DNA from: Balneolales bacterium
GTDB taxonomy: Bacteria > Bacteroidota > Rhodothermia > Balneolales > Balneolaceae
DNA length: 16,393 nt
Reading direction: 5' to 3'
Assembly: GCA_030830725.1 (NCBI GenBank)
Contig: JAURMN010000033.1
Span: 1-16,393, forward strand
Shown: positions 1-7,008 of the stretch, piece after piece
How positions within the stretch are numbered: the stretch's first letter is position 1
How the letters are laid out: each line of letters starts with the position of its first letter
Position numbers and translations under genes: made by a program
The notes under the pieces: model-generated
The model's database searches: none
Told to the model about the DNA's origin: nothing
What the model saw: only the letters and a program-made list of their open reading frames with translations

Positions 1-68
1 ATAAATCAAACGATTAGAGTAGAATACACGAACCGAATCTAGTTTCAGACCACGCAATAACCGCTTCT
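1..68. other. Upstream region of zapA (partial)
   Basis: Only 68 bp precede zapA. The stretch has stops in several frames and no recognisable gene end. TAGTTTCA (near 40-47) is a poor match to a TAnnTTTG element and lacks an upstream TTG at proper distance, so no promoter is claimed. Confidence 0.3.
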
Positions 69-434
69 ATGCAATCAATCAAAGTCACAATCCTAGGCAA
101 AGACTATCCACTGCGTGTGGAAGAGGATCAGGTAGAGGCCATGCAAGATATTGCCGGATATGTAGATCAGTTAATCAGGGAATACCGGTCACACCTCAAG
201 AATCAGTCGGAAACCACTGCGATTGTATTGTCTTGTCTGCGGATTGCAGAAGAGTTGCATCAGACACGATTATTACTTACGAAAGCCATAGAAGATCATG
301 AACGTCAACAAGAGAATAATACGGATGTAGGGGTAACTGAGGAAGATAAATCCGAATTTGAAAACGAACTCTTTTTACGAGTAAATAAACGGATAGAGTC
401 AGTTATTGAACTGGCTCAAAAAACAGTGAAATAA
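69..434 (+). CDS. zapA: Cell division protein ZapA
   Basis: ZapA binds the FtsZ ring in the cytoplasm and promotes bundling of FtsZ filaments. The 121-residue protein starts with a typical ZapA beta-strand segment (SIKVTILGKDYPLRV, residues 3-17). It continues with helices whose core pattern (LSCLRIAEELHQ, about 54-65) is characteristic of the family. The C-terminal third is highly charged and likely coiled coil, somewhat longer than the roughly 100-residue norm. The start is ATG; no Shine-Dalgarno sequence is visible in the preceding bases. The last 32 bp overlap the 3' end of the convergent pssA gene, so there is no space for a dedicated terminator. The family assignment rests on sequence pattern alone; ZapA is small and divergent, but nothing competes with it. 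Confidence 0.9.
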   Translation: MQSIKVTILGKDYPLRVEEDQVEAMQDIAGYVDQLIREYRSHLKNQSETTAIVLSCLRIAEELHQTRLLLTKAIEDHERQQENNTDVGVTEEDKSEFENELFLRVNKRIESVIELAQKTVK

Positions 435-1236
435 TCCCTTCTATCAAGCCTTTTCCGATATAAAAAGTGAAAATAGCCATCAGTCCGTACTCCTGAAAAA
501 AGAGAATAATCAATAAGTAGCCTACGAATAGTAAGAGTTTTACTCGATGATCACGTATCGAGTCCCGATCCAGTTTAGGAAGTTTATCAAACGGAATCGT
601 GCTCACCATTAAAAAAGAAAGAAGTACAATCATGGGAATAAAGACGGTACTAACACCCCTTTCGAAAACATCAAAGATCTCTTTTTGATCCATAAATGTG
701 AGCACAAAAGAGCAGATCATAATGGCTTGTGCCGGAATTGGCAGCCCTCTGAATCGATCCAGTGCTACTTCTTTATTATCAACATTATATCGAGCGAGTC
801 GAACCGCACCACAAAGTGCAGGAAGTGCTGCAAGAATAACACCCGTGATTTGAAGTTCCTGAAAAACATATTGCCAGGCTAAGAATCCGGGAGCTACGCC
901 AAATGAGACGACATCGCTAATCGAATCGAGTTCAAGCCCAAACTCGCTTGTTGCATTTGCCAAACGAGCCATTACCCCGTCCAAAGCATCGAACATTGCG
1001 GCCAAAACGATCAAAAATGCCGCCAATTTCAAATTACCTTGGGAGGCCAGTATCAGTGAAACAAAACCACTGAACAGATTCATCAGAGTAAAAAAACTGG
1101 GTACGGCAATTCGGGGAATTCCTCTTCTGGATCGATGAGATTCAGAAGAAGAACTTTCAGATCCCTTTCGACCTCCAAATCGCTTCAAACGCAATTTCTG
1201 CGTCTGCTGAATCGGGTATTTCAAGCGGATGGCCAT
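403..1236 (-). CDS. pssA: CDP-diacylglycerol--serine O-phosphatidyltransferase
   Basis: PssA is an integral membrane enzyme that makes phosphatidylserine from CDP-diacylglycerol and L-serine. It is the committed step toward phosphatidylethanolamine. The full CDP-alcohol phosphatidyltransferase signature is present: D83, D86-G87, A90-R91, G100, D104 and D108, with the expected spacing. Several hydrophobic segments follow (about 120-150, 170-180, 195-215, 230-265). A notable feature is a roughly 42-residue N-terminal tail rich in Lys/Arg and Ser (RKGSESSSSESHRSRRG, 23-39) before the catalytic core. The gene overlaps the preceding psd by 16 bp, and the two enzymes catalyse consecutive reactions. 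At its 3' end it overlaps zapA by 32 bp on the opposite strand. The neighbouring psd supports serine, rather than glycerol-phosphate or inositol, as the alcohol substrate. Confidence 0.95.
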   Translation of the reverse strand: MAIRLKYPIQQTQKLRLKRFGGRKGSESSSSESHRSRRGIPRIAVPSFFTLMNLFSGFVSLILASQGNLKLAAFLIVLAAMFDALDGVMARLANATSEFGLELDSISDVVSFGVAPGFLAWQYVFQELQITGVILAALPALCGAVRLARYNVDNKEVALDRFRGLPIPAQAIMICSFVLTFMDQKEIFDVFERGVSTVFIPMIVLLSFLMVSTIPFDKLPKLDRDSIRDHRVKLLLFVGYLLIILFFQEYGLMAIFTFYIGKGLIEGIISLFFEPVQ

Positions 1237-1880
1237 TCGGCAATCTCACTCGTTGCGGCCTTGACGGTATCTCCTATGTTGACCAAAATGGTGGATCCTT
1301 GAGGAACTACAACATCCATACGAGAACCAAATTTCATGATCCCAAAACGCTGTCCAGCGTCTACCTTATCCCCTTCTTGTAGATCATAAGAAATACGCCT
1401 TGCCAAAAAACCGGTAATCTGTCGGAAAAGTAATTTATATCCGTTTGGATGTAAGAGACCGAAATTAGCTCTCTCATTGAGTTCAGATGCTTCTTTCTCC
1501 CAAGCCATTAGCGAGACTCCTGGAACATACTGCACAAATTTTACCTCTCCAGAAACCGGAACCCGATTCACATGCACATTCAATGGGGATAAAAAAATGG
1601 AGATTTGAATCGCCTTCTCCTTCAAATAGAGTGGCTCGTCAATCGTTTCGATTTGTACAACCTTACCGTCCGCAGGAGAGTAAATACGATTTAACTCATC
1701 AGGACACTCCCGTTCCGGATCACGGAAAAAGAAAAAAACCAGTGCAAACATGGAGATCAGGATTATTCCCATGATCCAGCTCAGCCATGTAATACCCAAT
1801 AATAGTACGAGAAATTGAAGTACAAGTACCGCCAAAAAGACTACACCAATGGTTCCCCAGCCTTCTGATGCAATTTTCAT
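1221..1880 (-). CDS. psd: Phosphatidylserine decarboxylase, short (archaeal-type) form
   Basis: Psd decarboxylates phosphatidylserine to phosphatidylethanolamine at the inner membrane, using a pyruvoyl group formed by self-cleavage. At 219 residues this is the short class without the long E. coli-type N-terminal region. Residues 11-52 form one or two membrane segments. The processing machinery is visible: D71 in SPADG, H103 in NVHVNRVP, and the cleavage site at G195-S196 in VPQGST, where the serine would become the pyruvoyl group. The start codon overlaps the rseP stop codon as ATGA, and the 3' end overlaps pssA by 16 bp. Both point to translational coupling. With pssA it completes the phosphatidylserine to phosphatidylethanolamine branch. 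Confidence 0.95.
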   Translation of the reverse strand: MKIASEGWGTIGVVFLAVLVLQFLVLLLGITWLSWIMGIILISMFALVFFFFRDPERECPDELNRIYSPADGKVVQIETIDEPLYLKEKAIQISIFLSPLNVHVNRVPVSGEVKFVQYVPGVSLMAWEKEASELNERANFGLLHPNGYKLLFRQITGFLARRISYDLQEGDKVDAGQRFGIMKFGSRMDVVVPQGSTILVNIGDTVKAATSEIAEWPSA

Positions 1881-3220
1881 CCTGTAATAGCTCTTAGTAT
1901 ATCATTGAATGTAATTAAAACGAATAGACTGATTAAGATAAAAAAACCAATTTGTTGTAAGGTCATACGGGTTTTTATAGAGGGCTCACGACGTGTGATT
2001 CCTTCATAGATCAAAAAAACAAAATGTCCACCATCAAGACCGGGAATCGGGAGCATATTCATGATAGCCAGAGTAATACTCAAAAAAGCCGTGATACTCC
2101 AGAATCCTTGAAACCCTGCCGATTCGGTAGCTTGACGAGTAAGAGAGGCGATTGCTACCGGACCACCCAGATTTTCACGAACAGAAATGGATCCGCTGAA
2201 TAGCTTACCCAGGCCACCAATGATGCCATTGAAGGTTTCTGAGGTTCCTGTAACACCCTGCTTCAATGCCCCTGGTAAAGAGAATTCAACTTGTTCTACC
2301 GCCAAAAAATCACCTATTGCCGGAAAGTTAACCCCGATTTGACCGGTTTCTGGATTCTTTTGAAGGGTAAACGAAAGGCTTTCATTGCCTCTGAGTATGG
2401 ACAATTCAATGGGACCGTCACTTTCGCGGATACGCTGTGAAAAATCTAACCAATATTCCACTGGCTCATCATTCATTGCAACAACAATATCCCCTGGCTG
2501 TACACCGGCGATCTGAGCCGGTGTACCCTCTGCTACACCACCAATCCAAGATGGAATTGCCTGAGAAATATCAATGAATCCTTGCTCTCCAATGCGATCA
2601 AGAAAATCAGATGAAGCTACAATATCGATCACTTGACCTTCACGTTCGACCTGATAGGTAAGAGAGGATGCCGTCATGGCTGCAGGAGTAAACAGATCTG
2701 AAAAATTGTCAACTCTGTCTCCATTGACCCCAAGGATTCGATCATTTGTCCGGAATCCCATTTCAAAAGCGTATGAGGATTCATCAATATAGAGCCCCGA
2801 AATAGATTCTGTACGGACTACCGTTTCCCCATAGGAAAGAGCCATTCCAATATAAATAAGAACAGCAAGGATCATGTTAAACACTACTCCAGCCGTAATG
2901 ACAACCATTCGCTGCCATACAGGTTTACTCCGATATTCCCATGGTTGAGGATCATTTTGGGCAAACTCGGTATCCATGGATTCATCCACCATTCCGGCAA
3001 TTTTAACATACCCTCCAAGGGGTGTTGCACCGATGGAATATTCCGTCTCGCCAGCCTTAAACCCAACAATTTTAGGTGGAAACCCAATCGAAAACTTATC
3101 TACTCTCATATTGAAGAACTTTGCCGCTAAAAAGTGGCCGAGTTCATGGATAAACACAAGAATCAATAGTGCTGCTGCAAAAACAGCAATGGTAATTAAG
3201 ATATCAGTAAACCATTCCAT
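1877..3220 (-). CDS. rseP: RIP metalloprotease RseP (M50 site-2 protease)
   Basis: This is a zinc intramembrane protease that cuts membrane-bound anti-sigma factors and signal-peptide remnants. The zinc motif HELGH lies at residues 25-29 in the first membrane helix. The partner motif NMLPIPGLDGGH ends at about residue 399 and supplies the third zinc ligand, the Asp of LDG. Between them lie two PDZ-like domains (roughly 135-205 and 215-300); the second contains the ligand-loop pattern GGVAEGTPAQIAGVQPGD. A last hydrophobic helix closes the protein. I chose the ATG at 3220 (447 residues). A longer reading from a TTG at 3289 would overlap dxr by 53 bp and put 23 uncharacteristic residues ahead of the first helix. 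The gap to dxr is then 16 bp. The dxr-rseP adjacency is common in many bacteria. The substrate in this organism is unknown. Confidence 0.95.
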   Translation of the reverse strand: MEWFTDILITIAVFAAALLILVFIHELGHFLAAKFFNMRVDKFSIGFPPKIVGFKAGETEYSIGATPLGGYVKIAGMVDESMDTEFAQNDPQPWEYRSKPVWQRMVVITAGVVFNMILAVLIYIGMALSYGETVVRTESISGLYIDESSYAFEMGFRTNDRILGVNGDRVDNFSDLFTPAAMTASSLTYQVEREGQVIDIVASSDFLDRIGEQGFIDISQAIPSWIGGVAEGTPAQIAGVQPGDIVVAMNDEPVEYWLDFSQRIRESDGPIELSILRGNESLSFTLQKNPETGQIGVNFPAIGDFLAVEQVEFSLPGALKQGVTGTSETFNGIIGGLGKLFSGSISVRENLGGPVAIASLTRQATESAGFQGFWSITAFLSITLAIMNMLPIPGLDGGHFVFLIYEGITRREPSIKTRMTLQQIGFFILISLFVLITFNDILRAITG

Positions 3221-3236
3221 AAACGTGGGAAAATCC

Positions 3237-4388
3237 TCAGTGTAATAAAAGCTTGGAGGCAACTTCTCTTGCTTCTCTGTCGCACTCAATTAACGATTCG
3301 TAGGTTACTTGACCTTGCGGTTCATATTGCGTTAGGGTTTCAGCAATCAAGGACGGAATGTCAATATAACGAATTTCCCTATTCAAAAATTTGGCTACAG
3401 CTACCTCATTCGCTGCGTTTAAAATGGCCGGTTTGAATCCCCCTGCTTTGATCGATTGTACAGCCAGGTTTATGGCCGGAAAGCGCGCGTGATCGACAGG
3501 TTCAAATGTCATATCCATTTTGGAAGACCACTCAAGAACTGGATTAGGGTAATCAATTCGAGTTGGATAGGTCAGGGCATAGAGAATAGGGACTTTCATG
3601 TCCGGAGGACCCAATTGAGCTTTTGAAGACCCATCAGTAAACTCAATGACGGAGTGAATAATACTTTGCGGATGAATTACCGGTTCAATTCGTTCGACAG
3701 GTAAGTCATAAAGCCAATATGCTTCGATGATTTCCAGTCCTTTATTCATCATGGTGGCAGAATCAATCGTAATTTTAGAACCCATTGTCCAATTGGGGTG
3801 TTTTAATGCATCTTCTACCGTAACCCTCTCCATTTTTTCCTTTGAAAAGGTTCGGAATGGCCCTCCGCTGGCCGTAATGATAATTTTTTTGACAAACTCC
3901 ATCGATTCTCCCACTAAGCATTGAAGCATGGCAGAATGTTCAGAGTCGACCGGTACAATCCTTTCGAGCAAGCCTTTTTCGCGGTTACAGATTAACTCTC
4001 CTCCTACAACCAAGGACTCCTTGTTGGCCAAAGCAACGCGTTTTCCGGCTTTTAGGGCATTCATTGTGGGTACAAATCCAGAAAATCCGACAAGTGCATT
4101 CAACACTAAATCTGAATGATACAGATCCTCTTCTTGAACCATGTTCTTACCACTCAGAATAACCGGCTTATACTGTAAGAGACTCTTTAGTTCATCGATT
4201 TTAGAGTCCTCGGCAAGGCCAAGAAACGAGGGCCTGAATTCATTGGCCTGTTTCGCCAATAACGCTGCATTCCCATTAGCCGTTAGCGCATGAATAGTAA
4301 ATAAGTCCGGACGTTGACGAAGAATATCAAGAGCTTGAGATCCAATTGAACCGGTTGAACCAAAAAGAGTAAGAGATGGTTTAGTCAC
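3237..4388 (-). CDS. dxr: 1-deoxy-D-xylulose 5-phosphate reductoisomerase
   Basis: Dxr converts DXP to 2-C-methyl-D-erythritol 4-phosphate with NADPH, the first committed step of the non-mevalonate isoprenoid pathway. The 383-residue length is normal. The NADPH-binding motif GSTGSIG is at 10-16, followed by ALANKESLV (119-127). The metal-binding PVDSEHSA is at 146-153 (D148, E150). ASGGPFR (173-179) precedes the long substrate-binding block 197-219, which includes W200, S204, N215, K216 and E219. HPQSIIHS follows near residue 240. The start is GTG at 4388. An ATG a few bases upstream (4397-4399) is out of frame and meets a stop within six codons. The gap to the upstream deacetylase gene is 9 bp. 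Its presence implies that quinone, undecaprenyl and terpenoid precursors come from the MEP pathway. Confidence 0.97.
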   Translation of the reverse strand: MTKPSLTLFGSTGSIGSQALDILRQRPDLFTIHALTANGNAALLAKQANEFRPSFLGLAEDSKIDELKSLLQYKPVILSGKNMVQEEDLYHSDLVLNALVGFSGFVPTMNALKAGKRVALANKESLVVGGELICNREKGLLERIVPVDSEHSAMLQCLVGESMEFVKKIIITASGGPFRTFSKEKMERVTVEDALKHPNWTMGSKITIDSATMMNKGLEIIEAYWLYDLPVERIEPVIHPQSIIHSVIEFTDGSSKAQLGPPDMKVPILYALTYPTRIDYPNPVLEWSSKMDMTFEPVDHARFPAINLAVQSIKAGGFKPAILNAANEVAVAKFLNREIRYIDIPSLIAETLTQYEPQGQVTYESLIECDREAREVASKLLLH

Positions 4389-4397
4389 GAGAGTACA

Positions 4398-5306
4398 TTA
4401 ATAAAAGCGAGCTGCTAGTACAGTCGCCCGTTCAAATACAATGGAATGCGCCAGAACTGTGTCTTTTACAGTTGGTGCATATCCACCTGATAATAATAAG
4501 ACGAGTGGAATATTCTGTTCACCGGCCCATCGAATCACCATTTCTTCTCTGGATTTTAAACCGTTAAGAGTTAATGCTAATCTCCCAAAATGATCTGTCT
4601 CAAGTGGATCGATCCCGGCAAGATAAAATACCAATTCCGGCGTGAACTCGGAGGTAATTTTTGAGAGAGCCAATTCTAATTCACGTAAATAGGATTGATC
4701 TTTGGTGCCATCTGCCAATGGTATATCAAGCGTAGAGGGTGGTTTAATAAACGGATAATTCCGCTCTCCATGCATTGAAAAGGTATAAACATCCGGATGA
4801 TCACCCAAAATTGCCGCTGTACCATTTCCTTGATGAACATCGCAGTCTATAATCAGAATCTTATTAGCAAGACCCAATTGACGTATTTTGAGTGCCGCAA
4901 TGGATACATCATTGTAAACGCAAAATCCCTCCCCATGAGATGGCATTGCATGATGGGTGCCTCCAGCAAGATTTCCTGAAATTCCATCTTCCAGAGCCAT
5001 CTTGGCCGCATTAATTGTACCCTGTACGGCTAGTCTTGAGCGAATTCCTAAGCCCCTACTCCAAGGCAAACCCAGTCTTCTGATCTCTTTTTGGGAAAGG
5101 GATCCCGTCCATACTCCTCTTGAATAACGTGGAGTATGGACAAGCTCAAGATCTTCAAAAGGACAAAGCGAAGGTTCAATAATGCTCTCTTCTGTAACTA
5201 TTTTCTGTGAAAGCAAGTAGTCACGCAGCCCTTCAAATTTTCGCATAGGGAAAATATGTGTCTCGGGTATGGGCGCGTAATACCCGCTGGAATAACTCAC
5301 TCGCAT
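4398..5306 (-). CDS. Histone deacetylase / acetylpolyamine amidohydrolase family protein (HDAC11-like)
   Basis: This is a zinc amidohydrolase of the arginase/deacetylase fold. Residues seen are the paired histidines in GGTHHA (H118, H119), GFCVYND (127-133), the zinc ligands D156 and H158 in DCDVHQGNGT, the third ligand D233 in AGIDPLETD, and the active-site Tyr of LSGGY (Y276). The catalytic set is therefore complete. The 302-residue length and the N-terminal pattern (ETHIFPMRKFEGL) match the bacterial class IV, HDAC11-like branch rather than acetoin-utilisation AcuC. Bacteria lack canonical histones, so the substrate could be an acetylated lysine, polyamine or another N-acyl compound; HDAC11 itself is known as a defatty-acylase. 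The start ATG overlaps the 3' end of aroE-pgeF by 10 bp, and dxr follows after 9 bp. It should be co-expressed with those metabolic genes, but no functional link is established. Confidence 0.9.
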   Translation of the reverse strand: MRVSYSSGYYAPIPETHIFPMRKFEGLRDYLLSQKIVTEESIIEPSLCPFEDLELVHTPRYSRGVWTGSLSQKEIRRLGLPWSRGLGIRSRLAVQGTINAAKMALEDGISGNLAGGTHHAMPSHGEGFCVYNDVSIAALKIRQLGLANKILIIDCDVHQGNGTAAILGDHPDVYTFSMHGERNYPFIKPPSTLDIPLADGTKDQSYLRELELALSKITSEFTPELVFYLAGIDPLETDHFGRLALTLNGLKSREEMVIRWAGEQNIPLVLLLSGGYAPTVKDTVLAHSIVFERATVLAARFY

Positions 5307-6892
5307 ACAGGTTCCGTCAAAGATATCATCGCAACCATGCGTCCGGATTGTTCTTTATCCCGTCTGTATGAGTGAAAAAGTAGAGAATCTCCAAACGAGC
5401 ATCCCTGTGCTGTTTGGATCTGACTGGATAAAATACCTTCTGACTCAAGTTGATCTCTAACCACAGCTTGCAGGTCTACATGGGGTTTTTCCCGACTGCG
5501 ATCTACCCGCTCAGAGGAAAATTGAGAAGCCACCTCTTCGCCAACCTCAAAATGTCGCAAAGAGATTCCAGGGCCTATCCAAACCTGAATGTGTTCTGGA
5601 TAAGCGCCAAGTTGAATCATCGCTTTTATAGTGTTAGGTACAATTCCAGCCACCACACCTCTCCATCCTGCATGTGCAGCTCCAATAATCTGATGTTTTC
5701 CATCGGCAAATAAAACCGGGATACAATCGGCGACCTGAATAGTTAAAGCCAAACCCTTTTTTGTGGTTACCAATCCATCTGCCTGACCAATCAATCCTGA
5801 AGTGTTGGTTATTCGGACCTCCCCACTATGCACCTGCTCTAACCACGCTCTGTGGACGGTCCAACTTACCTGATTTTGAAGAAGATTCCAGGCATATTCT
5901 TTCGCATTTTGTGAGCTTTGGGTCTTCACCCCATAATCAAGCCCCAAAACCCCCTCATCCTGAATCAGAGATGGATTACGGTGAGTAAAAATGGCCTTTA
6001 TCGAGGAACTAAACTCGAAGGACTGAAAATCAGGAGTGGGATCCACGTTTGGAATCAGTTCCTTTCGGCGTTTTTCGATCGAAAAGGTATGACCCGTCCA
6101 ATAATGAAATGCGGTGTTTGCCTGGTGCAGCAGCATCGTCAACCCGTCAATGGTTTGAGCTCCGACCGACTCAGCCCGTTGTAAAAACAGGGTCTTTAAC
6201 GGCCTGTATACCATATCAAAGCAGAGTTTTCCAGTCAATAACGCTGCTTGACTTTTTGAGATTGGAGACCCACCCGAGTGTGGCCACAGCCCAAGTGGTG
6301 TGCTATTGACAAATAATGTGGTGGCTGGGGCATAACTCTCCCAGTCTTCGTACGATATCAAATCGACATCCTCGAATGCTGAAAAAGCCTCTTTCTTGGA
6401 AAGATCTCGAGTGACAACAAGGATCTTCTTGAGCTTGAGTCTTCTTAACGCAAGTATCGCGGCCTTTGCAGCTCCTCCTGAACCAAACAATATTACTTGT
6501 CTATCCTCTAGTTCATTTTTCCAGATTGACAGAGCTTCAAGTACTCCATGAATGTCGGTGTTTGTCCCGATCCAGCGATCCCCTTTTCGATATAGCGTAT
6601 TGATCGCACCACTTTCGACTGCTTCTGGTTCCATTTCAGAGACATATGAAGCGATTTTTTCTTTATATGGAATCGTAATATTAACGCCGAGCAGACTTCG
6701 ATTTGAAATAAGTTCGGGAATTCGGACCATCTCTTCTGGTAAAACTTGTACCGCAAAATAGAGACCAGGAAGACCGACCTCGTGGAGTGAAGGTTGATGA
6801 ATTTGAGGAGAAACCGAATGGGTTACCGGATTACCTAAAAGCAAGTAATGTGCTTCTTGAGGAGGATTTAGCAGGTAATCGGTTAGCGTCAT
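5297..6892 (-). CDS. Fusion protein: shikimate dehydrogenase (AroE) + PgeF/LACC1-family domain
   Basis: Two complete enzymes lie in one 531-residue frame. Residues about 15-275 are AroE, which reduces 3-dehydroshikimate to shikimate with NADPH. Shikimate-binding Ser residues sit in NPVTHSVSP (21-29). The catalytic pair is K77 (NITIPYKE) and D113 (NTD). GAINTL is at 95-100, the dinucleotide loop GSGGAAKA at 137-144, NSTPLG at 196-201, and the C-terminal GLTMLLHQ ends at Q257. After a linker of roughly 20-30 residues, residues 300-531 are a PgeF (YfiH/LACC1, DUF152) domain. Its metal-site residues are H355 (EQVHSG), C390 (QVADCIPVLFAD) and H407 (AAHAGWRG), followed by WIGPGI and SYRRD. PgeF relatives remove misincorporated L-Ser from peptidoglycan precursors in E. 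coli, and others act on purine nucleosides. The gene starts with ATG about 35 bp after a terminator and leads the six-gene run. Both halves look active; why they are fused is unknown. Confidence 0.93.
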   Translation of the reverse strand: MTLTDYLLNPPQEAHYLLLGNPVTHSVSPQIHQPSLHEVGLPGLYFAVQVLPEEMVRIPELISNRSLLGVNITIPYKEKIASYVSEMEPEAVESGAINTLYRKGDRWIGTNTDIHGVLEALSIWKNELEDRQVILFGSGGAAKAAILALRRLKLKKILVVTRDLSKKEAFSAFEDVDLISYEDWESYAPATTLFVNSTPLGLWPHSGGSPISKSQAALLTGKLCFDMVYRPLKTLFLQRAESVGAQTIDGLTMLLHQANTAFHYWTGHTFSIEKRRKELIPNVDPTPDFQSFEFSSSIKAIFTHRNPSLIQDEGVLGLDYGVKTQSSQNAKEYAWNLLQNQVSWTVHRAWLEQVHSGEVRITNTSGLIGQADGLVTTKKGLALTIQVADCIPVLFADGKHQIIGAAHAGWRGVVAGIVPNTIKAMIQLGAYPEHIQVWIGPGISLRHFEVGEEVASQFSSERVDRSREKPHVDLQAVVRDQLESEGILSSQIQTAQGCSFGDSLLFHSYRRDKEQSGRMVAMISLTEPVCE

Positions 6893-6913
6893 CCAGATAG
6901 TTGTTGATTGGGG

Positions 6914-6949
6914 TCAGGCTCGAAATTAAAAAAAATGCGCGGCTTCAAA
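6914..6949 (-). promoter_or_regulatory. Possible Bacteroidota-type promoter for the aroE-pgeF to pssA operon
   Basis: Only about 35 bp separate the upstream terminator's T-tract from the aroE-pgeF start. Read on the minus strand, TTTG (6949-6946) is followed after 17 bp by TAATTTCG (6928-6921). That is one mismatch from the TAnnTTTG -7 element of Bacteroidota, although the usual spacer is about 19 bp or more. Transcription would start near 6914, giving a 5' leader of about 20 nt. If correct, the -33 element lies in the loop of the terminator hairpin. This is an inference from pattern only. Confidence 0.3.
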
Positions 6950-6964
6950 AAAAGCAGCGCATTT
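6928..6964 (-). terminator. Rho-independent terminator (distal of two) after the SRPBCC gene
   Basis: On the minus strand the arms AAATGCGC (6964-6957) and GCGCATTT (6940-6933) form a perfect 8-bp stem. One mismatch and a further 3-bp GCT/AGC helix extend it inward. A run of eight T follows (6935-6928), partly shared with the stem base. This is a classic intrinsic terminator directed against transcripts from the SRPBCC gene, placed before aroE-pgeF. Confidence 0.85.
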
Positions 6965-6966
6965 AG

Positions 6967-6995
6967 AAAAAATAAGGGGTGTTGAGATCACACCC
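6967..6995 (-). terminator. Rho-independent terminator (proximal) after the SRPBCC gene
   Basis: On the minus strand GGGTGT (6995-6990), a 7-nt loop and ACACCC (6982-6977) form a 6-bp GC-rich stem. It is followed by C and the T-rich tract TTATTTTTT (6975-6967). It begins 13 bp after the SRPBCC stop codon and is stacked directly ahead of the second terminator, so readthrough into aroE-pgeF should be low. Confidence 0.7.
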
Positions 6996-7008
6996 TTAAA
7001 AGGGATCG

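Noticed and set aside
435..700. Possible 6S RNA downstream of zapA, as in other bacteria
   Set aside because: The region is fully occupied by pssA coding sequence and the convergent genes overlap, leaving no space for an RNA gene.
685..882. Open frame on the plus strand inside pssA
   Set aside because: It lies wholly antisense to a well-supported gene, has no recognisable domain and no upstream signal.
2945..3245. Plus-strand open frames opposite the rseP N-terminal region
   Set aside because: They are antisense to the zinc-motif and first PDZ region, with no domain or initiation signal.
3221..3289. Longer rseP reading from a TTG at 3289
   Set aside because: It would overlap dxr by 53 bp and add 23 residues not typical of the family; the ATG at 3220 places HELGH in the first helix as expected.
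5450..6309. Several plus-strand open frames opposite aroE-pgeF
   Set aside because: All are antisense to conserved motifs of the fusion protein and overlap one another; their composition is that of a coding shadow.
6990..7008. CCCTTTTAAGGG near the SRPBCC stop as an antiterminator for the following hairpin
   Set aside because: The competing stem is only 3-5 bp and no leader peptide or ligand-binding fold is visible, so a regulated attenuator is not supported.
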